Shown here one piece after another: positions 1 to 12,467 of a stretch of 64,000 nucleotides of DNA. The notes beneath the pieces are model-generated. The model saw nothing but the letters and a program-made list of their open reading frames with translations. It searched no databases and was not told where the DNA came from. This DNA comes from JABWBH01 sp964526695. GTDB taxonomy: Bacteria; Planctomycetota; Phycisphaerae; UBA1845. Numbering within the stretch: the first letter of the stretch is position 1; each line of letters starts with the position of its first letter. The stretch is from assembly GCA_964526695.1 (NCBI GenBank), contig CAZGJA010000144.1, forward strand, positions 20,364-84,363, read 5' to 3'. A program made the position numbers and the translations under genes.

Positions 1-2
1 CC

Positions 3-2594
3 TTCGCGCGCCGGCACTTCAAGCCGACCGAGGTGCTCAGCAGCGACGCCTGCCGGGCGATGGTCAGCGACGATGAGAATGATCAGGCCGTCTCGCGCGA
101 GGCATTTGAGGTGTTGCACGCCATCGCGGCGCGGCGGCTGGCGCTGGGGCGGCTGACGGTGGTGGACGCCACCAGCGTCCGCCCCGAGGATCGCAAGCCG
201 CTCGTTGAACTGGCGCGGGCACATCACTGCCTGCCCGTGGCGATCGTCTTCGACCTGCCGGAGCGGATCTGCCAGGAGCACAACCGCGGCCGGTCCGACC
301 GCGCCTTTGGTCCGCACGTCATCCGGGGACAACTTGCGGCGCTTCGACGAAGCCTCCGCGGCCTGAAGCGCGAGGGCTTCAGCCATGTCCACCTTTTCAA
401 GACAGTCGAGGACGTAGAGGCGGCGGTCGTCGAGCGCACGCCGCTTTACAACAACAAGAAGGACGAACTCGGGCCGTTTGACATTATTGGCGACGTGCAC
501 GGCTGCTTTGATGAGCTCGTCGAATTGCTCGCTCAACTCGGGTTCGAATACACCGGTCCTGCCGGCGCCTGGTCACACCCTCAGGGTCGCAAGTTGATCT
601 TCCTCGGCGACCTTGTGGATCGCGGACCGAAAATCCCCGAGGTGGTCCGGCTGGTGATGGACAGCGTCGCGGCCGGCAGCGCGATGTGCGTGCCGGGCAA
701 TCACGATGTGAAGTTCATGCGCGCGGTCTGGGGCAAGAACGTGCAGATCGCGCACGGACTGGCCGAGTCGCTTGAGCAGTTCAGCGCGTATGAGGAGCAC
801 TATCGCGGATTCAGCCGCATTACCGCCGAATTCATCGATTCGCTTATCAGCCACTATGTGCTCGACGGCGGGCGGCTCGTGGTGGCGCACGCGGGGATGA
901 AACAAGAAATGCAAGGCCGCGGGTCGCGCGCGGTGCGCGAGTTCGCACTTTACGGCGAGACGACGGGCGAGACGGACGAATTCGGCCTGCCGGTCCGCTA
1001 TGAATGGGCCGCCGAATACAGAGGCAAGGCCGCCGTGGTGTACGGCCACACGCCCGTTCCGCAGCCGCAGTGGTTCAACAACACGGTCTGCATCGACACG
1101 GGCTGCGTCTTCGGCGGATCGCTCACGGCGCTGCGCTGGCCGGAGCGCGAGTTCGCCTCCGTCCCGGCGAAGGCGACCTACGCACAGCCGCGCAAGCCAT
1201 TCCTGCCGCCGCAGGATGGTGCGTCCCTGTCACTCCAGCAGCGCAATGACGACGTGCTCGATCTCGAGGATGTCTTTGGCAAGCGGCACATTCAGACGCG
1301 ATTGCAACGGACCATCGTCGTGCGACAGGAGAACGCCGCGGCCGCGCTGGAGATCATGAGCCGGTTCGCCGCCGATCCGCGCTGGCTGATCTACCTGCCG
1401 CCCACCATGTCGCCGACGGAGACCAGCCGCGAGCCGGGCCTGCTGGAGCACCCGCGCGAGGCGTTTGAGCATTACCGCACCAACGGAGTGGGCCGCGTCA
1501 TCTGCGAAGAGAAGCACATGGGCTCGCGGGCGGTCGTGATTGTCTGCCGTGAGCGGGACGTCGTGCGGCAGCGCTTTGGCATTGGGCAGGGCGCCCAGTC
1601 CGCCGCTGCAAAGCTGAGTTCAGGTGCCGACGCAACGACTGCAACGGGATCGTCCGCCGATGCTCTCGGCATGATCTACACGCGCACGGGGCGGCCGTTC
1701 TTCAATGACGGCGACATGGAGCGGGCGATGCTGCGACGAGTGGCGGACGCCGTCGCGAGCGCCGGCCTGTGGGACGAACTTCAAACCGACTGGCTGTGCC
1801 TCGACTGCGAGCTGATGCCGTGGTCGGCCAAGGCGCAGGGGCTGATTCGCGAGCAGTACGCGGCCGTTGGCGCGGGAGCGCGGGCCGGGCTGGGCGAGGC
1901 CGTCGCGGCGCTGGAGCGGACGCATGCCCGGTTGATCGAGACCGGCGATCCGCCGCGCGCGCCCGTGATCGAAGCCGGCGATCTGCTGGCCGAGGCCCGG
2001 ACGCGGCTGGAACTGGTGAACCGATATGTCGAGGCCTATCGACGCTACTGCTGGGACGTGCGGGCGATCGACGACCTGCGCCTCGCGCCCTTTCACCTCC
2101 TCGCGGCCGAGGGGCGGACCTTCTTCGACCGCGATCATGCCTGGCACATGGAAACGCTCGCGCGGCTGGCCGGCGCGGGCGACCCGGTCTTCGTGGCGAC
2201 GCCGTTCAAGCTCGTGGATCTGTCCAGTGAACCGAGCGAGCGCGAGGCCACGGACTGGTGGCGAGAGCTGACCGCGCGCGGCGGAGAGGGCATGGTGGTC
2301 AAGCCGCTGGACTTCATCGCGCGCGGTCCGCGCGGCTGGCTGCAACCGGCGCTGAAAGTCCGCGGATCGGAGTACCTTCGCATCATCTACGGCCCGGAGT
2401 ACACGCTACCACGGCACCTGGAACGCCTGCGCTCGAGAGGGCTGGCGGGGAAGCGATCGCTCGCGCTGCGCGAGTTCGCCCTCGGCGTGGAGTCACTGGA
2501 CCGCTTCATCCGCCGCGAGCCGCTGCGCCGCGTGCACGAGTGCGTCTTCGCCGTGCTGGCGATGGAAAGCGAGCCGGTGGACCCGCGATTGTAA
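3..2594 (+). CDS. pnkp: Polynucleotide kinase-phosphatase-ligase (bacterial Pnkp), 5' end outside window
   Basis: RNA-repair enzyme with three domains in order. The frame is open to the window edge and begins FARRHFKPTEVLSSD, which matches the stretch just after the P-loop of bacterial Pnkp, so the P-loop and start lie upstream. The 5'-OH kinase part continues with SDDENDQ and VVDATSV. The metallophosphatase part (from about 480) shows DIIGDVHGC, GDLVDRGP, GNHD, VVAHAG and YGHTP, the full binuclear metal set. The C-terminal ligase/adenylyltransferase part has EKHMGS with the nucleotide-binding Lys codon at 1512-1514, then EGMVVKP and KVRGSEY. In characterised bacteria Pnkp works with the 3'-terminal methyltransferase Hen1 to repair cleaved RNA; Hen1 is not in the visible part. 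Identification is by motif and is firm; only the N-terminus is missing. Confidence 0.95.
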   Translation, partial: FARRHFKPTEVLSSDACRAMVSDDENDQAVSREAFEVLHAIAARRLALGRLTVVDATSVRPEDRKPLVELARAHHCLPVAIVFDLPERICQEHNRGRSDRAFGPHVIRGQLAALRRSLRGLKREGFSHVHLFKTVEDVEAAVVERTPLYNNKKDELGPFDIIGDVHGCFDELVELLAQLGFEYTGPAGAWSHPQGRKLIFLGDLVDRGPKIPEVVRLVMDSVAAGSAMCVPGNHDVKFMRAVWGKNVQIAHGLAESLEQFSAYEEHYRGFSRITAEFIDSLISHYVLDGGRLVVAHAGMKQEMQGRGSRAVREFALYGETTGETDEFGLPVRYEWAAEYRGKAAVVYGHTPVPQPQWFNNTVCIDTGCVFGGSLTALRWPEREFASVPAKATYAQPRKPFLPPQDGASLSLQQRNDDVLDLEDVFGKRHIQTRLQRTIVVRQENAAAALEIMSRFAADPRWLIYLPPTMSPTETSREPGLLEHPREAFEHYRTNGVGRVICEEKHMGSRAVVIVCRERDVVRQRFGIGQGAQSAAAKLSSGADATTATGSSADALGMIYTRTGRPFFNDGDMERAMLRRVADAVASAGLWDELQTDWLCLDCELMPWSAKAQGLIREQYAAVGAGARAGLGEAVAALERTHARLIETGDPPRAPVIEAGDLLAEARTRLELVNRYVEAYRRYCWDVRAIDDLRLAPFHLLAAEGRTFFDRDHAWHMETLARLAGAGDPVFVATPFKLVDLSSEPSEREATDWWRELTARGGEGMVVKPLDFIARGPRGWLQPALKVRGSEYLRIIYGPEYTLPRHLERLRSRGLAGKRSLALREFALGVESLDRFIRREPLRRVHECVFAVLAMESEPVDPRL

Positions 2595-2710
2595 CCGTGG
2601 GTGAAATCCACGGACAATTCGCTTTCCCGTTGCGTTTCGACCCCGAAAGGAGTCGTACAAACGGGTGTAGCCCCGGCGACGCGGCGACACAACGAGGCCA
2701 GCGTGGCGTG
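2594..2710. repeat. Palindrome-rich intergenic segment between convergent genes
   Basis: Lies between the pnkp stop and the stop of the oppositely oriented SUMF1-type gene. It contains a hairpin CCGTGGgtgaaatCCACGG and a second palindrome CGACCCCGAAAGGAGTCG, followed by GGGTGTAGCC. The second palindrome recurs in variant form near 12110 and 54045, so it is a dispersed repeat. It may also end transcripts from one or both sides, though no T-run follows the hairpins. Confidence 0.6.
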
Positions 2711-2721
2711 GCGGGTTGCTA

Positions 2722-3999
2722 TCACGGGGTCGTCCCAGAGGAACCCACCACGCGCAACCCGCTGGCGTAGCCGCGGCTGCCGGCGGCGCTCCAGTCGCGG
2801 CGCGCCGAGCGGCAGTAGTGTGGATAGTTGTACCAACTGCCGCCGCGAAGGACGCGGGCTTCACCCGACGCCAGCCCAATCGGATCCTTCGCCTCGTTGG
2901 CCGAATACGACCCGTACCGATCGGCGCACCACTCCCACACGTTGCCGTGTACGTCGTACAAGCCCCAGGCGTTGGGCTTCCTCAGGCCGACCGGATGCGT
3001 TTTCGCCTCGGAATTGTCGCTGTACCAGGCGTAATCCTGCAAGTCGAATTCGCGGTCGCCGAAAGTCCACTTGCCGGTGCCGCCCGCCCGGCACGCGTAC
3101 TCCCATTCGGCTTCGGTCGGCAGACGGACCTCGCGGCGAGCCTTCAGCGAGAGTTTCCGGCAGAACTCCTGCGCATCATCCCAGGTGACTTGCTCCACGG
3201 GCAAATCGTCGCCCTTGAAATACGAAGGGTTGTCGCCCATCACCGCCTTCCACTGGGCCTGGGTCACCTCGGCCTTGCCCATGTAAAAGGGCTTGCTGAT
3301 GCGGACGGCGTGCACCGGCTTCTCGCCATCAACGCTGCCCATCTGGAAGCTGCCCGCCTCGATGCGGACCAGGTCCATCTTGACGCCGCCGCCGAGGTCG
3401 AGGGTCATGACCTTGTCGCCTACGGGAGGAGGTGTCTCGCCCTTGGGTCGGGAAACCTCCGGGGCCAGCCCGAGCAGCTCACGAGCGCCGCTGCCCGCCA
3501 GATCCCAGAGGTCCGCCTTTCCGCCGGAGAGTTTGCGGCTGAAATGCCCCTCCTGCCGCCCGGTGTTCACGTCCACCAGTCGGATCGTCAACACCCAGGC
3601 GTCGCCGAGCTTGGCGGCGAACCCGCCGATCATCTTCTGGACGTCGAGGCTCTTGCCAAACTTGACCAGGCATTTGACCTGGTCGCACTCGCCTATGACG
3701 GCCCAGTCCTTCTCGTCCATGCGCTCCTTCATCATCTCGCGGTCCATAAGGTCGAACTTGCCGGCATTCTGGCACTCGCTTCGTACCGCGTCGGCCAGGG
3801 CGATGCCGTCGGAGGCGGTCACCTGGTCGCCCGGTTTGAAATCGAGCACGGCCAGTCGCGTTTTCTCTTGTTCCTTGGGCTTGTCCTGCTCCGGAGGCGC
3901 AGGCGGCTCGGCGGCCGGCGCGCTGACCGTGACCAAGGCGAGAATGGCCATGGCGCACCACGGTTGCCGCCTCGATGGGATGGTGACGACCCGCCGCAT
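2722..3999 (-). CDS. Secreted CsgG-like / SUMF1 (FGE-sulfatase family) domain protein
   Basis: About 425 aa. ATG at 3999 is preferred because AAGGAGGG lies 8-9 nt before it; the longer frame would start at TTG. A signal peptide (RRQPWCAMAILALVTVSAPAA) is followed by a CsgG/curli-assembly-like domain (TRLAVLDFKPGD to about residue 180) and a C-terminal SUMF1 fold with MGSVDGEKPVH, YMGKAEVTQAQW, LPTEAEWEYACRAG, HGNVWEWC and VLRGGSWYNYP. True formylglycine-generating enzymes carry a CxxxxC active-site pair; here the corresponding segment is NYPHYCRSARRD with only one Cys, so sulfatase-activating activity is unlikely. Such proteins in Planctomycetota are usually of unknown, probably binding, function at the cell surface. 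Confidence 0.85.
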   Translation of the reverse strand: MRRVVTIPSRRQPWCAMAILALVTVSAPAAEPPAPPEQDKPKEQEKTRLAVLDFKPGDQVTASDGIALADAVRSECQNAGKFDLMDREMMKERMDEKDWAVIGECDQVKCLVKFGKSLDVQKMIGGFAAKLGDAWVLTIRLVDVNTGRQEGHFSRKLSGGKADLWDLAGSGARELLGLAPEVSRPKGETPPPVGDKVMTLDLGGGVKMDLVRIEAGSFQMGSVDGEKPVHAVRISKPFYMGKAEVTQAQWKAVMGDNPSYFKGDDLPVEQVTWDDAQEFCRKLSLKARREVRLPTEAEWEYACRAGGTGKWTFGDREFDLQDYAWYSDNSEAKTHPVGLRKPNAWGLYDVHGNVWEWCADRYGSYSANEAKDPIGLASGEARVLRGGSWYNYPHYCRSARRDWSAAGSRGYASGLRVVGSSGTTP

Positions 4000-4131
4000 G
4001 AGAATGCCCTCCTTCAAGCACTCGTCGCGATTCCAAGGCCCCTAGAGCGTACCGCGAGCGCGGAGTTCTTCAATGATTCAGACCACATGGAACCCTGATG
4101 GGATAGGCGTGCCCGAGAGGTCGTACCGCCG

Positions 4132-4380
4132 TCAACCCACCTTCGCCATGTCCAAAACGGGTACGCTGACTCGTTTTGCTCCCTTCATCCCGTGCGCTGC
4201 CAGTTCGTCCAGTCTTTCGAGGACCGGCCCCGGGTAATAGCGCTCTCCGCACTTGATGCAAACGCCAACCCGCACGTTGCGAAAAACGTAAAGCTCGTCG
4301 CCCCGGCGAAGGTCCACCGTCACCTTCCTCCCGCGCACCCCGCCGCCGCAGTACTCGCAGTCGTCGAATCTTCTATTCAT
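4132..4380 (-). CDS. YgiT-type zinc-finger protein (MqsA-like antitoxin candidate)
   Basis: 82 aa starting at ATG 4380, which overlaps the stop of the DUF4258 gene as ATGA (4377-4380), so the two are translationally coupled. Two CxxC knuckles, CEYC and CIKC, with GERYYPGPVLERLDEL after the second, match the YgiT/MqsA N-terminal zinc finger. The C-terminal helix-turn-helix found in MqsA is absent. In known systems a YgiT-type protein neutralises a cotranscribed toxin. Here the partner would be the upstream DUF4258 protein. The antitoxin role is inferred from gene order and family, not shown. Confidence 0.8.
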   Translation of the reverse strand: MNRRFDDCEYCGGGVRGRKVTVDLRRGDELYVFRNVRVGVCIKCGERYYPGPVLERLDELAAHGMKGAKRVSVPVLDMAKVG

Positions 4381-4652
4381 CGCGCGTACACCGTGATTAC
4401 TCGAACGATTCCTGTTTCCGTCAGTCGGCACACGAGGGCAAGGTTGCGTCGGTTCACGCTCTTCCCATGCACCACGTCCTTACGCCGTCCCGTGCCGTGT
4501 CGTTGTGTGGACGCAATCCTCCCGGAGTATATCCCAGCCTTGACGTCCCCGATCGTGAAGCCATCCTGTTCCATCTCGTCCTTGGCATGCCCGGTCAGCT
4601 CGTACTGGCCCAGCGCTACCTTCTGGCGATAGACTGCGATCCGCGAAGCCAT
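4377..4652 (-). CDS. DUF4258 domain protein (toxin candidate)
   Basis: 91 aa. ATG 4652 is preceded by GAGGCAGC, a good ribosome site; a GTG 15 nt further up is less likely. The pattern YELTGHAKDEMEQDGFT, then DVKAGI, RHGTGRRKDVVHG and IVRVITVYAR matches DUF4258, a small fold related to RelE/BrnT-like toxins. It is first in a two-gene unit with the YgiT zinc-finger gene through a 4-bp ATGA overlap. Position next to a zinc-finger partner is what suggests a toxin role; the catalytic residues of this family are not well defined, so the function stays inferred. Confidence 0.75.
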   Translation of the reverse strand: MASRIAVYRQKVALGQYELTGHAKDEMEQDGFTIGDVKAGIYSGRIASTQRHGTGRRKDVVHGKSVNRRNLALVCRLTETGIVRVITVYAR

Positions 4653-4780
4653 GCTGCCTCGTTTCACGGTTTGCGGGCACGGCTGCGGCCAAGGAACTCG
4701 CTCTCTCGGCAGCGGTGGCGTGCCTCGCTACAATCCGTCCCACGCGTGCCGACGGTCATCCGTGACGCGCGTCGGATTAT

Positions 4781-8626
<3,846 letters not shown>

Positions 8627-8648
8627 GACTTTCTCGTCGCGGGATCAG

Positions 8649-9227
8649 TCAGTCCAGTTCCGCCGGCGGCGGCAGCGCCGCAAGCGTCCGGAACTCGTCG
8701 CGGACGTAGGGGTTGAGCTGGTCCGAAAAGTCGCGATTGAGTTGCAAGAGATGGATCAGCTCAAGCACGTCCGAGCGGTCTTTGATGCGCTGGGGCGCGG
8801 ACATCGCGCTCGCCAGCTTCATCTCGACAAGCGTGTGCAGATTGACGAACGACAGCCCGTCTTCGGTCGTCCACCCGACGGATCGCGGGTCGGCGAATTG
8901 CACCGGCTTCGGCCGGCCGTCGCCGGGGAATTCGCCGGCAATGAGGAACTCGATCCCCACGCGCGTGATGTCATCTCGAAGATGTCGGCTGCCCGCGGAC
9001 TTGGGCGCGTAGCCGTGCCCGACAAGCCGGTCGTGAATCCGCCGCAGACTCTCGGCGGAGTCGATCAGAATGTCCACGTCCTGCGTCGAACGGAGAAGCC
9101 CATACTGCTGAAGTGCGATGCCGCCGACCACGGCGTAGGCCACGCCGAGGCGATCCAGCTCGCCGGCCACGCGCCGCAGGGTTTCCCAGACCACACCATC
9201 GCGGTGCGTCTGCCGATCCGCTTCCAT
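8649..9227 (-). CDS. AbiEii-like nucleotidyltransferase-fold protein
   Basis: 192 aa from ATG 9227; a GTG at 9254 would add nine residues. The core is GVAYAVVGGIALQQYG followed by STQDVDILI, the G-G and D-x-D motifs of the pol-beta-type nucleotidyltransferase fold used by AbiEii toxins and DUF6036-type proteins. The remainder (GIEFLIAGEFPGDGRP, VNLHTLVEMKLASAMS, RIKDRSDVLELIHLL) matches the same group. No AbiEi-type antitoxin lies beside it: the neighbour on the same strand is a peptidase 158 bp upstream and carB converges on its stop. It may be a solitary member or a relic; the true substrate is unknown. Confidence 0.75.
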   Translation of the reverse strand: MEADRQTHRDGVVWETLRRVAGELDRLGVAYAVVGGIALQQYGLLRSTQDVDILIDSAESLRRIHDRLVGHGYAPKSAGSRHLRDDITRVGIEFLIAGEFPGDGRPKPVQFADPRSVGWTTEDGLSFVNLHTLVEMKLASAMSAPQRIKDRSDVLELIHLLQLNRDFSDQLNPYVRDEFRTLAALPPPAELD

Positions 9228-9385
9228 AAGACGTTCTTTCAAGCTGCCGGTCACGCGAGGCGCCCTGAGTGCATCGTATGCGCTGTTCCCACAGGATTGT
9301 ACCCGCGGGCGGTGCGGCAGTCGATATGGTGTGTGAACGCGACGCCAGCGCGCTGGATTCTGGAACCCTCGGGAAAACCGCGGAT

Positions 9386-10513
9386 TCACGCGGGCTGCTT
9401 CACGGAAGCGCACAGCAACTCCGCATACGTGCTCTCCAAATCCGCCAGCCACTTGGCGAGTTCCAGGTTCCCTCCGTCGTAGGCCTGGTCCGTTTCCACC
9501 AGTGCGACGAACCACTTCACCATGTTCGCCCAGTCGGAAAGGTGGATGTACTCCGGCGCGATGCGGTTGCGCTTGCGATCGACGTTGTGGTAATTGCCCA
9601 GCGCCACGCACACGCCGGCCGCGTCGTAGCCGAAGTGGCAGAACGCCGACGCCTCGCACGTTCCTCCGTCCATGAGCTTGCGCTGGAATTGGAACTTGCG
9701 GTCGCGTTTGCCCAGTTGCGTGGCCACCGTTTGCAGCCAGGCGACGACGCTGGGGTTGAAGATGTTGCCCTTGTCGCCCACGCGCAGGATCGGGCCGGCG
9801 CCCTGCGGCGCGTTCGGCAGCTCGGAGCTGGTCTCGACGTTGACGACCACGCAATGCCGCGGGATCGTGCCCAGCCGGCAGGCCGCCATCGCGCCGACAA
9901 AGCCGACCTCCTCCGCCCGCGTGAACAGGAAGTACGCCTCGCCCTCCGACGTGCCGCGCGACAGCCGCTCGATGGCCGCGAGGATCGCCGCGCACCCGGC
10001 CACGTCGTCACACCCGCGGCAGTAAACGCGGTCGTTCTTCTCGACGGGATCGGGAATGTCCCACATGCCCACGCAGCGCGGCGGCACCGGCGACTCGACC
10101 TCGATCATCGCCGTATCCACGCGCTTGCGACCGGCCTTCACCGCCGTCTTGATCGACTTCACCTGCCCGCGGACCCAACGGTCGTCAACGAAAAACCGCA
10201 CTTTCGTGCCGACAAACAGCTCAGGTGGAACCCATCCGCGCCACATCGCGCGCAGCCGCTTGCGACCGCTCATCGCGTCGCTGACGAATCCGGGATGGTC
10301 GGTGTGCGCCGTGATGCACACCGGTCGCGCCACGGCGCGCCCGGGCCGATGGAAATGGACCAGCACGTTCCCCGCCTCGTCGCGCGTCAGGGCGCAGTCC
10401 TTGCACTGCCCCACGAAGCTCTCGATGTACGCGATGACGCGATGCTCCGCGAACGGCGCCGTCGGGATCGTGAGCATGTCGTGCAGGATGCGTCGTGATC
10501 GTGAATCAAGCAT
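9386..10513 (-). CDS. M42/M20-clan zinc aminopeptidase-like protein
   Basis: 375 aa cytoplasmic metallopeptidase of the M42 (FrvX-like) type. Metal and catalytic residues are visible in order: TAHTDHPG (His, Asp), GCDDVAGC (bridging Asp), TRAEEVGFVG (Glu-Glu), VVVNVETSS (Glu where M42 usually has Asp) and LGNYHN (final His). The beta-rich insert typical of M42 lies between the first two motifs (KVRFFVDDRWVRGQVK). There is no signal peptide. No Shine-Dalgarno precedes ATG 10513; instead TTATCT lies 7 nt upstream, as in other possibly leaderless genes here. Neighbours do not suggest a specific peptide substrate. Confidence 0.85.
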   Translation of the reverse strand: MLDSRSRRILHDMLTIPTAPFAEHRVIAYIESFVGQCKDCALTRDEAGNVLVHFHRPGRAVARPVCITAHTDHPGFVSDAMSGRKRLRAMWRGWVPPELFVGTKVRFFVDDRWVRGQVKSIKTAVKAGRKRVDTAMIEVESPVPPRCVGMWDIPDPVEKNDRVYCRGCDDVAGCAAILAAIERLSRGTSEGEAYFLFTRAEEVGFVGAMAACRLGTIPRHCVVVNVETSSELPNAPQGAGPILRVGDKGNIFNPSVVAWLQTVATQLGKRDRKFQFQRKLMDGGTCEASAFCHFGYDAAGVCVALGNYHNVDRKRNRIAPEYIHLSDWANMVKWFVALVETDQAYDGGNLELAKWLADLESTYAELLCASVKQPA

Positions 10514-10604
10514 GACAGCAAGATAAAGCGCGCGAAGGTCGCGGGCAATGAGGAAGCCCCGGAACCCGCGGCGCGTGGTCCACGGGACGCGGGATTTCCC
10601 TGAG

Positions 10605-11879
10605 CTATGCGTAGCTGGACGTCGCCGCGGCCTTGCGCGGTCCGCGATCGGCGGCGGCGCGGGCGGTGTAGCCGCTTTCGCGGAATGCGGCGAGCGGGTC
10701 GGGCGGCAGGGCTTGCGCGCGGCGATGCTCGCGCAGCAGGTCTCGAACGTCCGTGGCGAACGCGTCCTTCAGGCAGTTCTCCGACGCGACCAGGTCTTCG
10801 CGCGCCTGAGCGACGCGCAGCGCGTCCCGGTCCACAAGCAGCGCCTTGGCGAACATCTCCTGCGCCGTCATCACCGTCTGGATCATGGCCTCGATCTTGG
10901 GCTTGAGGTTGTGCGACTGGTCGATCATGTAGGCGATGGGCAGGTCGGCCTTCGCCCCGGACGCGGCGCCGCCCCGCTCATGCTCCGCCGAGACGATCTC
11001 ATGGAAAATGCGGAAGAGCTGGTAGGGGTCAATGCTGCCCATCGTCAGATCGTCGTCGGCGTACTTGCGGTCGTTGAAGTGAAAGCCGCCGAGCATGTCT
11101 TCGTCGATCAGGAAGGCCGTGATGTGCTCGATGTTGCAGCCCGGCAGGTGATGACCGGTGTCCACAAGCACGCGGGCGCGCGGGCCGGCGTCCTTCGCAA
11201 GCACATACGCCATGCCCCAGTCCGCCAGGTCGGTGTGATAGAACGCCGGCTCGAACGTCTTGTACTCGACGAGCATCGTCCCGTCCGCGGGAAGCCGCCC
11301 GTGCACGGCGCGGAGTCCCTCGCTCATCCACCGCTTGCGCTGGCGGATATCGGCCTGGCCGGGGTAGTTCGTCCCATCCGCGAACCACAGGCTCAGGCAC
11401 GTCGAGCCGACGCATTGCGCGATGCGGATCGAGTCCAGCACATGATCGAGCGCGCGGCGGCGGATGGCCGGATCGCGATTCGTCAGCGATCCCCACTTGT
11501 AGCAGGCGTCCTGAAACACGTTGGGATTGACCGAGCCGACGCGCAGACCCAGCGAATCGGCGAGCCGGGAGATGCGCCGCGCGTCCTCATCGCTCGACGA
11601 GGCGGGGAAATCCCACAGCACGTGCACGGCCACGCTCGGGCAGCAGCCGGTATGCCGGTGCACTTCCGCGGCGTCGGCGAGTTTCTCCTCGATGGTCGTG
11701 GCCGCGGCGTCCTGCAGAAACTTGCCGAAGCGCGTGCCGGTGTCGGCGTAGCCCCATGTGGGCGTTTCGATCTGGAACCGCGCGAGGCGCGAGAGCAGGT
11801 CGGATACGCTGATGCCGGACGCAAGCCGCATGGTCAAAGCCTCGGGCGCGAACTGCACGGCGCCAGCACGCCGGTGCAT
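10605..11879 (-). CDS. rhaI: L-rhamnose-isomerase-type sugar isomerase
   Basis: 424 aa TIM-barrel isomerase of the Pseudomonas stutzeri-type L-rhamnose isomerase group (xylose-isomerase superfamily), which interconverts L-rhamnose and L-rhamnulose and is often broad in specificity. Metal-binding regions are visible as MLVEYKTFEP, VLVDTGHHLPGCNIEHI and GGFHFNDRKYADDDL, followed by PIAYMIDQSHN. The start at ATG 11879 is supported by GAGGAGGGCG just upstream. No rhamnulokinase or aldolase gene is adjacent, so the gene stands alone here; a role in processing deoxysugars from algal polysaccharide would fit the lineage but is inference. Confidence 0.85.
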   Translation of the reverse strand: MHRRAGAVQFAPEALTMRLASGISVSDLLSRLARFQIETPTWGYADTGTRFGKFLQDAAATTIEEKLADAAEVHRHTGCCPSVAVHVLWDFPASSSDEDARRISRLADSLGLRVGSVNPNVFQDACYKWGSLTNRDPAIRRRALDHVLDSIRIAQCVGSTCLSLWFADGTNYPGQADIRQRKRWMSEGLRAVHGRLPADGTMLVEYKTFEPAFYHTDLADWGMAYVLAKDAGPRARVLVDTGHHLPGCNIEHITAFLIDEDMLGGFHFNDRKYADDDLTMGSIDPYQLFRIFHEIVSAEHERGGAASGAKADLPIAYMIDQSHNLKPKIEAMIQTVMTAQEMFAKALLVDRDALRVAQAREDLVASENCLKDAFATDVRDLLREHRRAQALPPDPLAAFRESGYTARAAADRGPRKAAATSSYA

Positions 11880-12467
11880 CGCCCTCCTCGAAGGCTACCG
11901 CACGGCGCGGGCAACGCAATCCTCCGCCGCGACTTGGAGGTTGTCGCAGGACCATGTGCGGCCCCGGTTTTCAACCGGGAGGTGCAGCACAGGTTTCCAA
12001 CGGGTGCGTGACAAGATTGGCGGCCCTGAAGGGGCCGAGGGTTGTAGCCACGGGCGGAGCGACGACCGTCAGGTCGGATCGCAACCCGTGGGGACTGTGT
12101 GCATCTGAATGCGACCCCGCGAGGGGTCGAGAAAATCGCGGCGAGAGTCTCGTGGAACGGCTCGTTTCCTCCGCCCCTTGCGGGGCGGCATCGCGCACAA
12201 CTCAATCACCCCACGGGTTTCGGTCGCTATAGCGACCTGCACCCGTGGCTACATTCCGCCGCCCCTGTGGGGGCGAAAACCAGCCGGCCGCAAGCGTCAC
12301 GGGCCCGGGCAACGCTGTCGCAGTGGCGACTCGGGGCGGCCACGCGAACCAGGTCGGCCGCAGGGGTCAGGGGGCGCGGTTGGCCGCAATCGCCAAGCCT
12401 CGCATGCGCCGAGCGGACGCCCATGCCCGTGTCGCCCGACGCCGGAAGGGTCGCAGCTCGAATCGCG
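11880..12467. repeat. Repeat-only intergenic region
   Basis: 588 bp without a supportable gene. It holds CCCGGTTTTCAACCGGG and CACAGGTTTCCAACGGGTG (11970-12003), paired with CCCGTGG/CCACGGG blocks near 12045, 12085 and 12210, a palindrome CGACCCCGCGAGGGGTCG (about 12113-12130), GCCCCTTGCGGGGC and GCCCCTGTGGGGGC. These are the same families as at 2594-2710, 51573-51618 and 54045-54260. Every open frame here is repeat-derived. Confidence 0.7.

Noticed and set aside
2716..4098. Long open frame on the + strand (460 codons)
   Set aside because: It is antisense to the SUMF1-type gene, which has clear motifs, a signal peptide and a ribosome site.
10548..12011. 487-codon + strand open frame
   Set aside because: Antisense to the rhamnose-type isomerase.
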